From Candidatus Kuenenia stuttgartensis (GTDB lineage: Bacteria; Planctomycetota; Planctomycetia; Pirellulales; UBA1268), in contig CAMBSN010000018.1 of NCBI GenBank assembly GCA_945870505.1, forward strand, positions 1 to 39,995: a stretch of 39,995 nt of DNA, read 5' to 3'. Of the stretch, positions 20,776 to 31,600 are shown one piece after another. The notes below the pieces were generated by a model. It did not search any database, was not told the origin of the DNA, and saw nothing but the letters and a program-made list of their open reading frames with translations. The number at the start of each line of letters is the position of its first letter. The first letter of the stretch is position 1. The position numbers and the translations under genes are program-made.

Positions 20776-21750
20776 TCAGACCGGCCTGCCAAACGCGACC
20801 GCCGCAGTGAGCAGGCCGAGCAGGGAGCCAAGGGACGTGAACAAGAGAACGCGGGCGGAGGCGTCGTCGCGGCGAACTGCGAACCGGATCGACGCCACTA
20901 CATAGACGATCGAGGCCACGGCTGCCGCGAGAAACAGGCGGATGCTGCCGGAGGGCACCGCGAGCACGAGGCTGGCGGGCACCATGGCGAGCGCCGCGGT
21001 GAGCGACTGGCCCGCCGCACGGAGGCCGGAGGGATCAACGACCGTAAGCATCTTCAGTCCCGCCGCGTCGTACTGGTGGCGATAGAGCCAGGCGATCGCC
21101 ATGAAGTGGGGAAACTGCCAGAGGTAGAGGACCGTCGCCAGGGCCGCCGCGGCCAGCCCGCCCCGGGCATCGCCAGCGGCGAGCCGCTCGGGCCCACCGG
21201 CGGCGAGCCAGCCAATGGCCACGGGAAGGGCCCCAGCCACGGCGCCAACGGCGGTGTTAAGCGGCGTCGTCAACTTGAGCGGCGTGTAGAGCAGCACATA
21301 GAGCAGCCAGGTGGCGACAGCGGCGGCGGTCGGCTGCCAGCCACTCGACGCCCACACGAAAGCCACACCCACGATGAGCGTCGCAGCCGTGAGCCACCAG
21401 GCGTCGCGGATCCCGAGCCGACCCGCCGCGAGCGGTCGGTTGGCAGTGCGCTGCATCAGGCGGTCGGTCTCGCGCTCGAGAATCTGATTGGCGATGCTGG
21501 AACTCGCCGCCACGAGCGCCGTGCCCACGAGCAGGAAGGCCACGGCGGCAGGATTCTCAGGTCGGCCTCCGGTCAGCCAGAGTGCGGTGACGACCGTCGC
21601 GAGCACCATCACGGCGATCCGTGGCCGGGTGAGCCGCGACAGTTCTGTGGCCCATGAGGCGGCGTGCGTCACCGGCGGCGCGGCATCGGCGACACGCCCA
21701 GCGAACGGCGGCGACACGGCAACAGCGTCAGTGAAGGTCGGCGACGTCAT
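20776..21750 (-). CDS. ctaB: Protoheme IX farnesyltransferase
   Basis: ELSRLTRPRIAVMVLATVVTAL...NQILERETDRLMQRTANRPLAAGRL; YLWQFPHFMAIAWLYRHQYDAAGLKML. Confidence 0.93.
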   Translation of the reverse strand: MTSPTFTDAVAVSPPFAGRVADAAPPVTHAASWATELSRLTRPRIAVMVLATVVTALWLTGGRPENPAAVAFLLVGTALVAASSSIANQILERETDRLMQRTANRPLAAGRLGIRDAWWLTAATLIVGVAFVWASSGWQPTAAAVATWLLYVLLYTPLKLTTPLNTAVGAVAGALPVAIGWLAAGGPERLAAGDARGGLAAAALATVLYLWQFPHFMAIAWLYRHQYDAAGLKMLTVVDPSGLRAAGQSLTAALAMVPASLVLAVPSGSIRLFLAAAVASIVYVVASIRFAVRRDDASARVLLFTSLGSLLGLLTAAVAFGRPV

Positions 21751-22712
21751 GCGAAGGCCCTTTCAGACGCGCGCCCCTCGCGGACGCCGGCGGCACGGCC
21801 GATCGCCCCGGCCTCGATCGCAAGCACGACCGACGCGCCGAGGATCAGCATGCCGAGGACGACGTGCCCGGTGACGACCAGCGCGTTGCCCACGCTGCGG
21901 GCCCGCAGCGGTTCGGCCAACTGCCACCCCTCCGGCAGGATGCTCGAAGGCACGCCCCAGTTGGCGACCCAGGCGCCGCAGCCGAGCAGAAACTGCACGA
22001 TCACAAAGGCGACGATTCCCTTCGACCACCGCCGCGCGGCGGTCGAGCCGTCCTCACCGAGGACGACCGCACTGACGACCGAAAGCACCGTGACGGCGAC
22101 GGCGCCGAGGATGTGCAGAGCGACGAGCCCACGGAAGGTCGCCGGATCGACCGTCGCGTCGAGGTGCCGCAACTGGGCGCCGGCCACAAGCTGCAGGTAG
22201 GCCGCGACGAGCAGCGCGACGGGCAGTCTGGTGGCACCTCCGGCGACGACCTCCGCCGACCGCCTCGAGAGCGTGGCGATGGCGACGGCGACGGCAAAGA
22301 ACAGCGGCCCGGTGCAGGCGTGGACCTTGGCGACGGTCTTGTCGTCGAGCAGCACCCGCGCGCCACCGAGCACCCCTTGGATCACGACGAGCGCGACCGC
22401 GGCCACGGCGAGCCAGCGAACAGCCGGCCGGACGCTCGACCGCCACGCCACGGCGGCGAGGCAGAGCGTCACCATGCCCGTCACTGCGCCGAGCAGCCGG
22501 TGCCCGTGCTCGAGAAACAGATCCCACGGGCCGTGAAACCACTCGTCCCAGGGAAACAGGAACATGTTGTGGCCGTAGGTCGCCGGCCAGTCAGGCACGG
22601 CCATCGCCGCTTCGTACGTGGTCACGAGCGCCCCGAACGACAGCAGCATCGCCGTCACACCCACCAGCAGGCAGGCGACGATGTGCGTCCAGTTGTAGGC
22701 GGAAATTCTCAT
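21747..22712 (-). CDS. ctaA: Heme A synthase, COX15/CtaA family
   Basis: GALVTTYEAAMAVPDWPATYGHNMFLFP; EHGHRLLGAVTGMVTL; VVIQGVLGGARVLLDDKTVAKVHACTGPLFFA. Confidence 0.92.
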   Translation of the reverse strand: MRISAYNWTHIVACLLVGVTAMLLSFGALVTTYEAAMAVPDWPATYGHNMFLFPWDEWFHGPWDLFLEHGHRLLGAVTGMVTLCLAAVAWRSSVRPAVRWLAVAAVALVVIQGVLGGARVLLDDKTVAKVHACTGPLFFAVAVAIATLSRRSAEVVAGGATRLPVALLVAAYLQLVAGAQLRHLDATVDPATFRGLVALHILGAVAVTVLSVVSAVVLGEDGSTAARRWSKGIVAFVIVQFLLGCGAWVANWGVPSSILPEGWQLAEPLRARSVGNALVVTGHVVLGMLILGASVVLAIEAGAIGRAAGVREGRASERAFA

Positions 22713-22894
22713 GATTGCGACCGACACGGACCCAAACTGAGGCAGGCGAAGGGACTGGCGGAAGTTCGACGAGCGTTGGAGATTTCGCTCGCCGCAGTTC
22801 TGCCCCTTCGGTCCGGGTAGTGCGAAATATCCCCGCGAGGAGAACTCCGCCATCCCGAAGCCGTCTTTGGCTCACTGACCGTTGCGGGCTCCTC

Positions 22895-24721
22895 TCAGTG
22901 TGCCGCCGCCGCCGCCGCGGCGGCAGCATTTGGCGGATCGGTCTGCATGAGGTGATCCTTCTCAACGCCCGGCACCGAGTACTCGTAGGGCCCGCGGTGC
23001 ACGATCGGCTGGTAGTCGAAGTTGCCGTGGCCCGGCGGGCTCGGCGCGGTCCACTCCAGCGTGTTGGCGTTCCACGGGTTTCTGCCGGCGAGCGGGCCCC
23101 AGAACATGCTGTAGATGAAGTTGGCCGCGAAGATCACCTGCGTGGCCACCATGCCGATGGCGCAGTAGGTCATGAAGGCGTTCATCGGCTGGAGGTGATG
23201 GAACGTCTCGTAGTGGTAGGCGTCGGCGAGCCGCCGCGGAAAGCCGACCGCCCCAAGGATGTGCATCGTGAAGAACGTGCCGTTCAAGAAGATGAACGTG
23301 AGGAAGAAGTGCACCTTCCCCCAGAACTCGTTCATGGTGCGGCCGAACATCTTCGGGAACCAGAAGTAGATCGCCGCCCAGACACCCATCGCCGTGCCAG
23401 CGAAGAGGACGTAGTGGAAGTGGGCCACGATGAAGTAGGTGTCGTGAATGAAGATGTCGACCGGCGTGGCGGCCATGAAGATGCCGGAGAGGCCGCCGAT
23501 GATGAACATCGACACGAACGAGAGGGCGAAGAGCATCGAGGTGGTGAACTGGATCTTGCCGCCCCACAGCGTGCCGAGCCAGTTGAAGGTCTTCACAGCG
23601 CTGGGCAGGGCGATCATCATCGTTGACACCATGAAAGTGATGCCGAGCGCCGGGTTCATGCCCGACATGAACATGTGGTGGCCCCAGACGATGAAGCCGA
23701 GGCCCGCGATGCCGGCGATCGAATAGACCATCGGCCGGTAGCCGAACAGCGGCTTGCGGGCGAAGACGGTAAGAATGTCGCTCACCATGCCCATCGCCGG
23801 GAGGATCATGATGTAGACGGCCGGATGGCTGTAGAACCAGAAGAGATGCTGCCAGAGGAGCGGTTGGCCGCCGCCGGCACCCGCGATCGCGTTGTTGACG
23901 ACGTTGCCTTCCGGCGAGAAGAAGCCCGTGCCGAGCATCCGGTCGGAGAGTTGCATGAACCCGGCGGCCGTGAGCACCGGCAGGGCGAAGGCCTGGAGGA
24001 TGGCGGTGATGAACATCGCCCAGATCGTCATCGGGAGGCGAAACATCGTCATGCCGGGTGCCCGCATGAGGATGATGGTCGTCATGTAGTTGACGCTTCC
24101 GAGCATGCTGGAGACGCCGACCATCGTGAGGCCGAGTAGCCACATCGTCTGCCCCATGCCGCTGGCCGGCGACGAGGCGGGGTTCGTCGAGAGCGTGGGG
24201 TAACTCGTCCAGCCGCCCGAAGCCGCACCTCCTTCGACGAAGAAGCTTGCTCCGAAGAAGAAAAAGGCGGGCCACATGAACCAGTACGACAGCATGTTGA
24301 GCGTCGGAAACGCCATGTCATCGGCGCCGATCATCAGCGGGATGAGGAAGTTGCCGAACGCACCCGCGAGGATCGGGATGATCACGAGGAAGATCATCAC
24401 CGAGGCATGCATGGTAAAGAGCATGGTGTAGAACTCGGGCGACATCTGGCCACCCTCCTGCGCGAAGAGCTTGCCGATCACCGGCACGTCGGACCACGGC
24501 CATGCCACCTGCCAACGGACGGCGAGGGCGAGCAGGCCGCCGATCAGAAACCAGAGCAGCGTCGAAAACAGGAACTGCAGCCCGATGACCTTGTGGTCCT
24601 TCGAGAACACATAGGTCGAGAGGAAGTGCGACAGCCCCGCCTTCGGCGCATGGCCGTGGGCGTGTCCAACGACGGTGCCGTGCTCGACGGCGGGCGTTGC
24701 GGTGACGGGGGGCGGGGTCAT
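22895..24721 (-). CDS. coxA: Cytochrome c oxidase subunit I, YS-containing (A2-type)
   Basis: LFWFYSHPAVYIMILPAMGMVSDI, GHHMFMSGMNP, DTYFIVAHFHYVLF. Confidence 0.96.
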   Translation of the reverse strand: MTPPPVTATPAVEHGTVVGHAHGHAPKAGLSHFLSTYVFSKDHKVIGLQFLFSTLLWFLIGGLLALAVRWQVAWPWSDVPVIGKLFAQEGGQMSPEFYTMLFTMHASVMIFLVIIPILAGAFGNFLIPLMIGADDMAFPTLNMLSYWFMWPAFFFFGASFFVEGGAASGGWTSYPTLSTNPASSPASGMGQTMWLLGLTMVGVSSMLGSVNYMTTIILMRAPGMTMFRLPMTIWAMFITAILQAFALPVLTAAGFMQLSDRMLGTGFFSPEGNVVNNAIAGAGGGQPLLWQHLFWFYSHPAVYIMILPAMGMVSDILTVFARKPLFGYRPMVYSIAGIAGLGFIVWGHHMFMSGMNPALGITFMVSTMMIALPSAVKTFNWLGTLWGGKIQFTTSMLFALSFVSMFIIGGLSGIFMAATPVDIFIHDTYFIVAHFHYVLFAGTAMGVWAAIYFWFPKMFGRTMNEFWGKVHFFLTFIFLNGTFFTMHILGAVGFPRRLADAYHYETFHHLQPMNAFMTYCAIGMVATQVIFAANFIYSMFWGPLAGRNPWNANTLEWTAPSPPGHGNFDYQPIVHRGPYEYSVPGVEKDHLMQTDPPNAAAAAAAAAH

Positions 24722-24764
24722 CAGGATTCCTCCGGAAACAAAAGGGATTCCACTCGGCGATTGG

Positions 24765-25565
24765 TCATTCGGCGGCGGCCACGTCGGCAGCCTCCGGCGG
24801 GGGCTGCGTGGCACCCTGCTCGGCATACTTCCGTTCGAGCCATGCATCGAAGGCGGCTCGCGGCTCGAACGTGACGCGGCCCTTCATCTTATAGTGGCCC
24901 CAGCCGCAGAGTTCGGCGCAGACGATGTCGAACTCGCCAGCCTCGCGGGCCTTGAACCAGACGGGGATCTTCATGCCCGGCACGGCGTCCTGCTTGATGC
25001 GGACGTTCGGCAGGAAAAATGAGTGGAGCACGTCCATGCTCTTGAGTTGAACCAGCACATCTTCGTCGATGGGGAGGTGCAGGTCGTTGACAAGAAACAG
25101 GTCGTCGGCTGTGCCGAGCGTGCCGTCGCGGCCCGGATACCGCAGCCGCCACTCGAACTGCCGTCCCACAACCTCCACCGTCGGAGACATCGCGGGCCGC
25201 CGCATCTTCACGTCGGCCCAGGCGTTCATCTGGTAGATGGCGAGAAACAGGAGCGTGGCCGCGGGAATGATCGTCCAGACCACTTCGAGCGTGTGGCTGC
25301 CCTGGATGTAGGTCGCCTCGCCCTTCTGCTTTGCCGCGTCGTACTTCCACATGAACCAGAACAGCAGCACTTCCGTGACCACGAACACAACGCCCGTCAA
25401 CGCGAGGATGAAGTAGAAGAGCGAGTCGATGCTCGCCCCATGCTCCGACACGTCTTTCGGCAGCCAGTAGTCGTAGGCGGGAGCGATGGCGAACGTCGCC
25501 ACACCCAGCACCGGGACGGCGAGAAAAAGCAGGGACCAGAAGATTCCGGCGAGTCGCTTGCCCAC
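24765..25565 (-). CDS. coxB: Cytochrome c oxidase subunit II (CuA domain, no fused heme c)
   Basis: LHSFFLPNVRIKQDAVPGM...FDIVCAELCGWGHYKMKG CuA motif; two N-terminal TM helices; no CXXCH. Confidence 0.95.
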   Translation of the reverse strand: MGKRLAGIFWSLLFLAVPVLGVATFAIAPAYDYWLPKDVSEHGASIDSLFYFILALTGVVFVVTEVLLFWFMWKYDAAKQKGEATYIQGSHTLEVVWTIIPAATLLFLAIYQMNAWADVKMRRPAMSPTVEVVGRQFEWRLRYPGRDGTLGTADDLFLVNDLHLPIDEDVLVQLKSMDVLHSFFLPNVRIKQDAVPGMKIPVWFKAREAGEFDIVCAELCGWGHYKMKGRVTFEPRAAFDAWLERKYAEQGATQPPPEAADVAAAE

Positions 25566-25604
25566 GTCGATGAACTCCCTCGTCGATTGACCGTTCGTGC
25601 CGCT

Positions 25605-26900
25605 CTAGAGCCGATCCTTCGCCACCATCGGGCGATCAGCCCCAAGTTCGCCATCGAACTCATAGGGCAGCGACCGGATGTAGTTGACGATGTGCCAGAT
25701 TTCCGCGTCGGCGACACTCCCCTTGCCACCAGGGCCCGAGGGGCCGACGCCAGGCATCGGTGCGCCGTTGATACCCGTGTAGAGCCGGCGGTAGAGATCG
25801 ATCGGACGGCGACCGCCGCGGTACAGGCCAAGCCTCAGATTTCGCGGCGGGATGGGCCGCGGCCGGAGGGCGTCGCCCTCGATCACGTCAGTTGCTGCAT
25901 GGAGCCACGCCGCCCGGCCGGCATCGTCCTGAGACGCACCAAGGCCGCCGGCAACCTCCTTGCCCCACTCGACGATCACCTTGTTCCAATCGTCGTAATC
26001 ATTGGCCTGACCGTCGCCGAGCGCCGTCACGCCGTGACACTTCACGCAGCCACCATCGCCGTGGAAGAGCGCCCGGCCGCGGGCGACCGACTCGTGATTG
26101 GCAGGGTCGTCGCCGGGCTTCGTGAAATCCAAGGTGGTGGGCACCGCAGCGATTGGAATCCGGGCCTCCTCGGCCCCCTGCCACTTTTCGACGATCGGCG
26201 TGAGGATCTCGTCAACAAGAAACTCTTTCGTCGTCGGCATCGTGTCGTCGACGCCAAGTTCCTGCTCGGCGTAGGTGTAGAGCGCCAATTCCGTCTCGCC
26301 CCGCATCGACAGGTAGCGAACGTATTCCACCAGTGCGTCAACCTTCGCAGGGGGCAGGAGCGCGAACGATGGCATCGACGAGCCGGGCACGCCGTCGTGC
26401 AGAACGCGAGTGAGGTCGTCGCGAGCAGGCCGGGCATCCCGCCAGGTACTCTTGAACTTGTACTTCCCGGGACGATAGTCGCGGGGATACGGATTGAGAA
26501 ACGCCGCGGTCGGCCCCATACCGTCGCCGCTGATGCCGTGGCAATGGGCACAGTGCTCGCGATAGAGGCCGTTCTTACGACCCACGATGTCGCTGCGGAC
26601 CGGGCCGGCGGCAAGTTGAAGCTTCGCCAGATCGAGACCCGTTTCGGCGAGGGCCACAGGCGCGTCGGGCGTGCCGTACATCGCCTCCAGAATCGTGGCT
26701 ACCTGCTTCTGCCGGTCGTTGGCCCACGACGACCAGGGCTTTTCCATCCCCGACTCCGGGGCCGCGGTCTTGGTGGCCTGCACCATGTTGAGCCGGAACG
26801 ACGCGGGGGGCGTTTTGCCACACCCGACGGCGGTGGCGACGAAGGCCATGATGAAGGTGAATCGCATGGTGGATCGAGTCGCTGCGGACGACGTCTTCAT
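25605..26900 (-). CDS. Diheme c-type cytochrome lipoprotein
   Basis: CAHCHGISGDGMGP and CVKCHGVTALGDG; lipobox-like VATAVGCGK after start MKTSSAATRS. Confidence 0.88.
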   Translation of the reverse strand: MKTSSAATRSTMRFTFIMAFVATAVGCGKTPPASFRLNMVQATKTAAPESGMEKPWSSWANDRQKQVATILEAMYGTPDAPVALAETGLDLAKLQLAAGPVRSDIVGRKNGLYREHCAHCHGISGDGMGPTAAFLNPYPRDYRPGKYKFKSTWRDARPARDDLTRVLHDGVPGSSMPSFALLPPAKVDALVEYVRYLSMRGETELALYTYAEQELGVDDTMPTTKEFLVDEILTPIVEKWQGAEEARIPIAAVPTTLDFTKPGDDPANHESVARGRALFHGDGGCVKCHGVTALGDGQANDYDDWNKVIVEWGKEVAGGLGASQDDAGRAAWLHAATDVIEGDALRPRPIPPRNLRLGLYRGGRRPIDLYRRLYTGINGAPMPGVGPSGPGGKGSVADAEIWHIVNYIRSLPYEFDGELGADRPMVAKDRL

Positions 26901-26938
26901 GGGACTGGGGTTGCGTGTGGTGGACGGATGGTTGCTGA

Positions 26939-27823
26939 TCACGTGCCGATCGATCCCGCCGGAACTTCGAGCGTGCCGAGGTCCTTGTTCTCGTCGGCCT
27001 GCAGCGTGATTACGAAACGGCCCTTGGGATTCCACTTGAGATCGGGTCGCTCGAGCACCACGCCGCCACCAGAACCGGTGGAACGGGAGTGCCAAACCTG
27101 AAACTCCAGCGGTTCGCCCGCGGGCAGGTCGGGGATCGCAAACGATCCGTCGGTGGCGGAGACGGCAACGTAACCGTCCTTGCGAAAGATCACGTACGAC
27201 TTCATCCATGGATGGATGTTGCAGGTGGCGGTCTTCGGCGCGCCCATCTCCGTGTCGGGCTTGTAGGTGGTGCCCTGACCGGCGGGAATCAACTGGTTGA
27301 AGCTCGTGCCGTCGATGTTGGTGTTGTGCCCCACCGGATCGCTGTTTCGCACGTCGATCGGCTGGCCGACCCGGGCGGCGAACACCGGGGTGAGGAACTC
27401 GCAGTTCTTCTGGTCAAACACCTGCGGCGCATCGGGAACGGGATTCTTCACGCGGCTCGACTTCCGCACGAACACCACCACGTCGGCAAGCCCCTTGCTG
27501 GAGGCGTCCACCCGCAACGACTGGTCGAAGAGCTTTGCAGACTTGCCGCAGACTTCGGTGTCCTTATCGACGGCCAGTGCCTTCGGCTGTCCGGGGTCGC
27601 CAGTGAAGACGAAACGCCCCTTGAGCCCGGCCCAGCCGGTGCCTGTGGCGGCTGCCTCGCCCCCACTCACGGCTGCCGCCGTTGTCGACGCGAGCCCCTC
27701 GCGGATCGTCACCGCGGCCGCCGCGTCGGCGACGGGGCTCGATACCCGCCGCGGCCCGCAGCCGACCACGGTCGCGGCGACCATGCAGACACACAGGGCG
27801 AATGAGCGACTGGGCAACATCAT
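26939..27823 (-). CDS. Cupredoxin-like lipoprotein (paralog 1)
   Basis: CVCMVAATVVGCGP lipobox; VGHNTNIDG and CNIHPWMKSYVIFRKDGYVAVSATDGSFAIPDLPAGE. Confidence 0.75.
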   Translation of the reverse strand: MMLPSRSFALCVCMVAATVVGCGPRRVSSPVADAAAAVTIREGLASTTAAAVSGGEAAATGTGWAGLKGRFVFTGDPGQPKALAVDKDTEVCGKSAKLFDQSLRVDASSKGLADVVVFVRKSSRVKNPVPDAPQVFDQKNCEFLTPVFAARVGQPIDVRNSDPVGHNTNIDGTSFNQLIPAGQGTTYKPDTEMGAPKTATCNIHPWMKSYVIFRKDGYVAVSATDGSFAIPDLPAGEPLEFQVWHSRSTGSGGGVVLERPDLKWNPKGRFVITLQADENKDLGTLEVPAGSIGT

Positions 27824-27849
27824 GGACACTGAAACTCGCGTTGTGAGGA

Positions 27850-28629
27850 TCACTTCTGGAAGACAGCTGGGGCGAGCAGGATCTCACCGAGGTCGGTGCC
27901 ACCCGCGGCCACGGCCACCTTCTTGCGGCCCTTCGACGCCTTCTCGGCCTTTCCTCCGATCGTCATCTCGCCGAGGTAGCCTGCCTTCTCATGCCAGAAC
28001 TGCAGTTCGACTTCGCCGACCGGCACGTCCTTGATCTCGAACGTGCCATCGGCCTTCGAGACGGCGCCATACGGATTCGGCCGGACCACGAGCCAACCCT
28101 TCATCCAAGGGTGGATGTTGCAGGTCACCTGGGCGGGAACGGCCTCGTCGCTGGTGAACTTGATCGCCGTCTCGCCTCCCGCTGGGATCAGGTTGTTGGA
28201 CGGCGGGTTCTTCACCGTGGCGATGTTGCTGTTGTGGCCGACGGTGTCGGAGTTCTTCACCACGAGGTCCTGGCCCACCTGCACGAACGCGACGTGCGGG
28301 TCGAACCGGCAGTCCTTGTTGTCGAGCGTCACCTTTGCGGCGGCCGCCTTGGCGGCTTCGGGGTTGACCTTCACGTCCTTGTCGCGAACGAACACCACGA
28401 CGTTGGCAATCCCCTTGTCGGCACCGACGACGAGTTCCTCGGCGAGCAGTTTGTGCTTTCCGCAGACCTCCGGATCCTTGTCGACCTTCAGCTCACCCGC
28501 CGACGGCGGGGCACCACCGAACACAAACTTGCCCTTGATCGTCCCCCACTCGTCGGCGGCCACGATGTCGCCGAGGAACAGCGTGGCGAGGATGACGGCG
28601 GCAATCGAAAGCGGGGGAAGGCGTGTCAT
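27850..28629 (-). CDS. Cupredoxin-like exported protein (paralog 2)
   Basis: VGHNSNIATVKN and CNIHPWMKGWLVVRPNPYGAVSKADGTFEIKDVPVGE. Confidence 0.75.
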   Translation of the reverse strand: MTRLPPLSIAAVILATLFLGDIVAADEWGTIKGKFVFGGAPPSAGELKVDKDPEVCGKHKLLAEELVVGADKGIANVVVFVRDKDVKVNPEAAKAAAAKVTLDNKDCRFDPHVAFVQVGQDLVVKNSDTVGHNSNIATVKNPPSNNLIPAGGETAIKFTSDEAVPAQVTCNIHPWMKGWLVVRPNPYGAVSKADGTFEIKDVPVGEVELQFWHEKAGYLGEMTIGGKAEKASKGRKKVAVAAGGTDLGEILLAPAVFQK

Positions 28630-28694
28630 CGAAGTGCTCCAGGAAAGTAGGGCGAGGTGCTGGCGGTGGGATCCGACGAAAGAAAGCTCTAGGG

Positions 28695-31600
28695 TCAGTT
28701 TAGTGAGGCGGCGGCGGACGGGGAGCGGGTGGATGAAAGTGGTGCCGATTCAGCCGCCGAAGCTGAACCCGACGCCGCCCGCGGTTGGCCGGCGGTGGGC
28801 TGCTCTGCTGCCGGCTGAGCCGACTGGCCGGCTGGCGCCGCCGGGGGCTGCTGCCGCAGGAACGCTTCGAGCGACATGTTTCGCTTGGCAAACGCGTCGA
28901 ACTGCATGAGCAGGTCGGTGAGGGCATCCACCTGCTGCTCACTCGTGCCCTGGTAGAGGTCCTGACTCACGGGCTGGTTGTAGGGGATGTTCACCGGCAT
29001 ACCCGTGTACGGCAGGAACCGCTTCGGGTTGGCGATCCAGCCGTGGACGTAGTCGGGCCGCAGCCGCTCGTGCACCCGCTGCAACTGCGGCGCTAGCGCC
29101 TTCACGCTGCCCGCCGGCGCGTAGTCGCCCACGAGGTGGCACTTCACGCAATAGTTGTTGTTGGTCACGATCTTCAGGGCCCCGTCCAGATGACCCGGGT
29201 GCGCCTGCTCCGCCGCGGCGACCGATGACTCGTCGAGCCGCGGGTCGTAGACGTACGGGTATTCGGCACCGTCTACAGAAGCGAAGTAGTTGACGAGCGC
29301 CGCGGCCTTGGCGGAATCGAAGTTGAACTTAGGCATCCGCAGCACGGCCGGTGGGCGGATCGGATGGGGATTGAGCAGGAACTTGTGCAGCCACGCCGAC
29401 TGCACCTTCTTGCCCTCGCCCACCAGCGGCGGCGGGAGCCAGCCCCAGGCGTCGTCGGGCTTCACGTTCGGGTTCACCTGCTTCTCGTCGGCGATCACCA
29501 CGGGGAAGAGCAACTTGGCGAGGTCGCCGCCCCAGCCCGGGTAGTGGTGCCCCGCGGCGAGTGCATCCTGCGGAACGATCAGATTTTGGCCGCCCACGAT
29601 CCGCGGCGCACCGTCCACGAGGGCGTCCTGCCAGAGCGCGAACGGACGATGCACCACCGACTCGGCGTCACCCTCCTCGATCGGCACACCGTCCTCGTCA
29701 ACGAGCTGCGGCTTGCCCGTCTCTGGATCGAGCGTCGGCATCCCGACCAGGATCGCCTTTCGACGGCCCTGCCGGTCGGTGGTCAGCGAGACGGCGACCT
29801 GATCGGGGGTGAAGTGAGGAGACAGGAACGGATAGTCGGCGAAGGCCGGAGGCTCACCGAGCGACTCGGGCTTGTAGCGGATGTCCCAGCGATCCATGCG
29901 AAGCTGATGGCAGCCACCGCAGTTGTACTGCTCCGCCACCACCAGGCCGTCGAGGCGGGCCTGCTCCCGCGGGGCGGGTTGATGCACGTACTGCGGAGCC
30001 GGCGGCTCGGCGACCAGGCCGAGCACGAACGTCATCACCGCCTCTCGCTGGTCCTCGTTGAAGGGGAACTGCGGCATCCGGTACCGCTCATTGTAGGTTT
30101 TGTTCTCGGCCTTCTTGTAGTCGTAGCTCCGCGGCGCCCGGAGCTTCTGCCAGAGGAAGCCCTCCCGCTCGTGGCCGAGAAGTTTCTCGAGGAAGTAGCC
30201 GATGCTGGGATCGAGCGATTCGGGATCGACGTGGGCCTCGGTATGAGTCGCCTTGTAGGCGAGATCGGGTGCCAGCGACCCATCCTCCGCCGTCGGCTCG
30301 GCGCCGCCGTGCTGCCCGTGACCACCCGAGGCATGATGCCCGTGGCCGTGGCCGCCGGCCAACTGGCGCGTCACCAAGTGCGACACCTGCTCGAACGCGA
30401 TCCGCGAGGGATCCTTGCGGCCCCAGTCGGCGAGCGCGGCACCTGCCGGCTTGCTGTCCTCGAAGCCGGGGATGTCGTGGCACGAGTAGCAGGCAAGCTT
30501 ATTAATCGTCTTCTTGCCCACGTAGGTGAGCAGAAGGCGGTCGCGTTCGGCCCCGTCAAGGCCCACGAGCATCTGCTCGTCGCCCTGGATACCGGCCGCG
30601 TCGCTGACACCCGCGGCGAGCACCTGCTCGGCGCGAACCACCGTGAACCGCTCCTTGAGGTACATCAGCGCAAGTTCGTCGAGTGCCTTCCGCTCCTCTG
30701 CCGACAGTGAACCAGCCGACGCCATCGGGAAGGACGTCTCGCCGTCGAGCGTCTCCACCTGCCAGTCGGCGGCCGGCTTCCAGTCGCCGCCCGACCCCAT
30801 CAGGTATTCGGTCGCGTCGGCGGCGGGATCGCTCACGCTGCCGTCGGCGAGCGTCACCGGCTCGAGCAAGACGTTCGGCATGATCGTCTTGGGGTGGTAC
30901 CGCGACGGCTCGCGGAGCCAGCTGTAAAGCCACTGCTTGCCCTGCGGCAGCGAGGCCGCCTTGCCACCGATCCGCGACAGGTTGGGGCCGTGCATGCTCG
31001 TGGCCTCGGGGAAGTCGTCGTGCTGGTGGCAGGCGAGGCAGCCCCGGAGTTGGACGACCTTGCGGCCCCGCGCGGCGTCGGCCGTCGCGGTGACGCCGTC
31101 GAACGGCTTGACGTAGTCGAACGGGGCACTCGACGTGGTGAGGTAGTGCACCATGGAGCGGATCTCGAGCGGCTCGTACCGCTTCGACTCCTCGAGTTGC
31201 TTGCCCTCGAGGTGGCTCCAGAGTCCAAAGAACCGGGGCATCTTCGTCGAGGGGCGGAACTCCTGCGGATTTCTCAGCCACGAGTAGAGCCAGTCGAAGC
31301 CAACCTTGCTGGCGACGTGCCGCAGGCTCGGGCCGACTTTCGGTAGCGTGCCAGGTGTCTCGGGATCCTTGAGGACCGTGGCGAGTTGGTGCGAGCGACC
31401 GGAGAGCTTGGCATCGGCACCAGCGGCCGCGTCGCGATCGAGCGCCTCGCGGAGCCGCACCCGTGATTCATGGCTGTCGGGGCCCGAGCGAACGTCGGTC
31501 ACCCAGCGGGCGACGGTCTCCCCCATGTCCTTGAGGCCGGGATCGGTGGCGAGGGCCTCGGCCACCTCGTGGTAGTTCGACTCGAGCCGCATGTCGGGGC

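Noticed and set aside
20305-21657. 450-aa plus-strand ORF
   Set aside because: Antisense to coxC and ctaB; shadow ORF.
22905-22930. GCC-repeat tract at the 3' end of coxA
   Set aside because: Encodes a simple poly-Ala C-terminus (NAAAAAAAAH); ordinary in high-GC genomes.
25023-27101. 692-aa plus-strand ORF
   Set aside because: Antisense across three recognised genes (coxB, diheme cytochrome, cupredoxin); shadow ORF.
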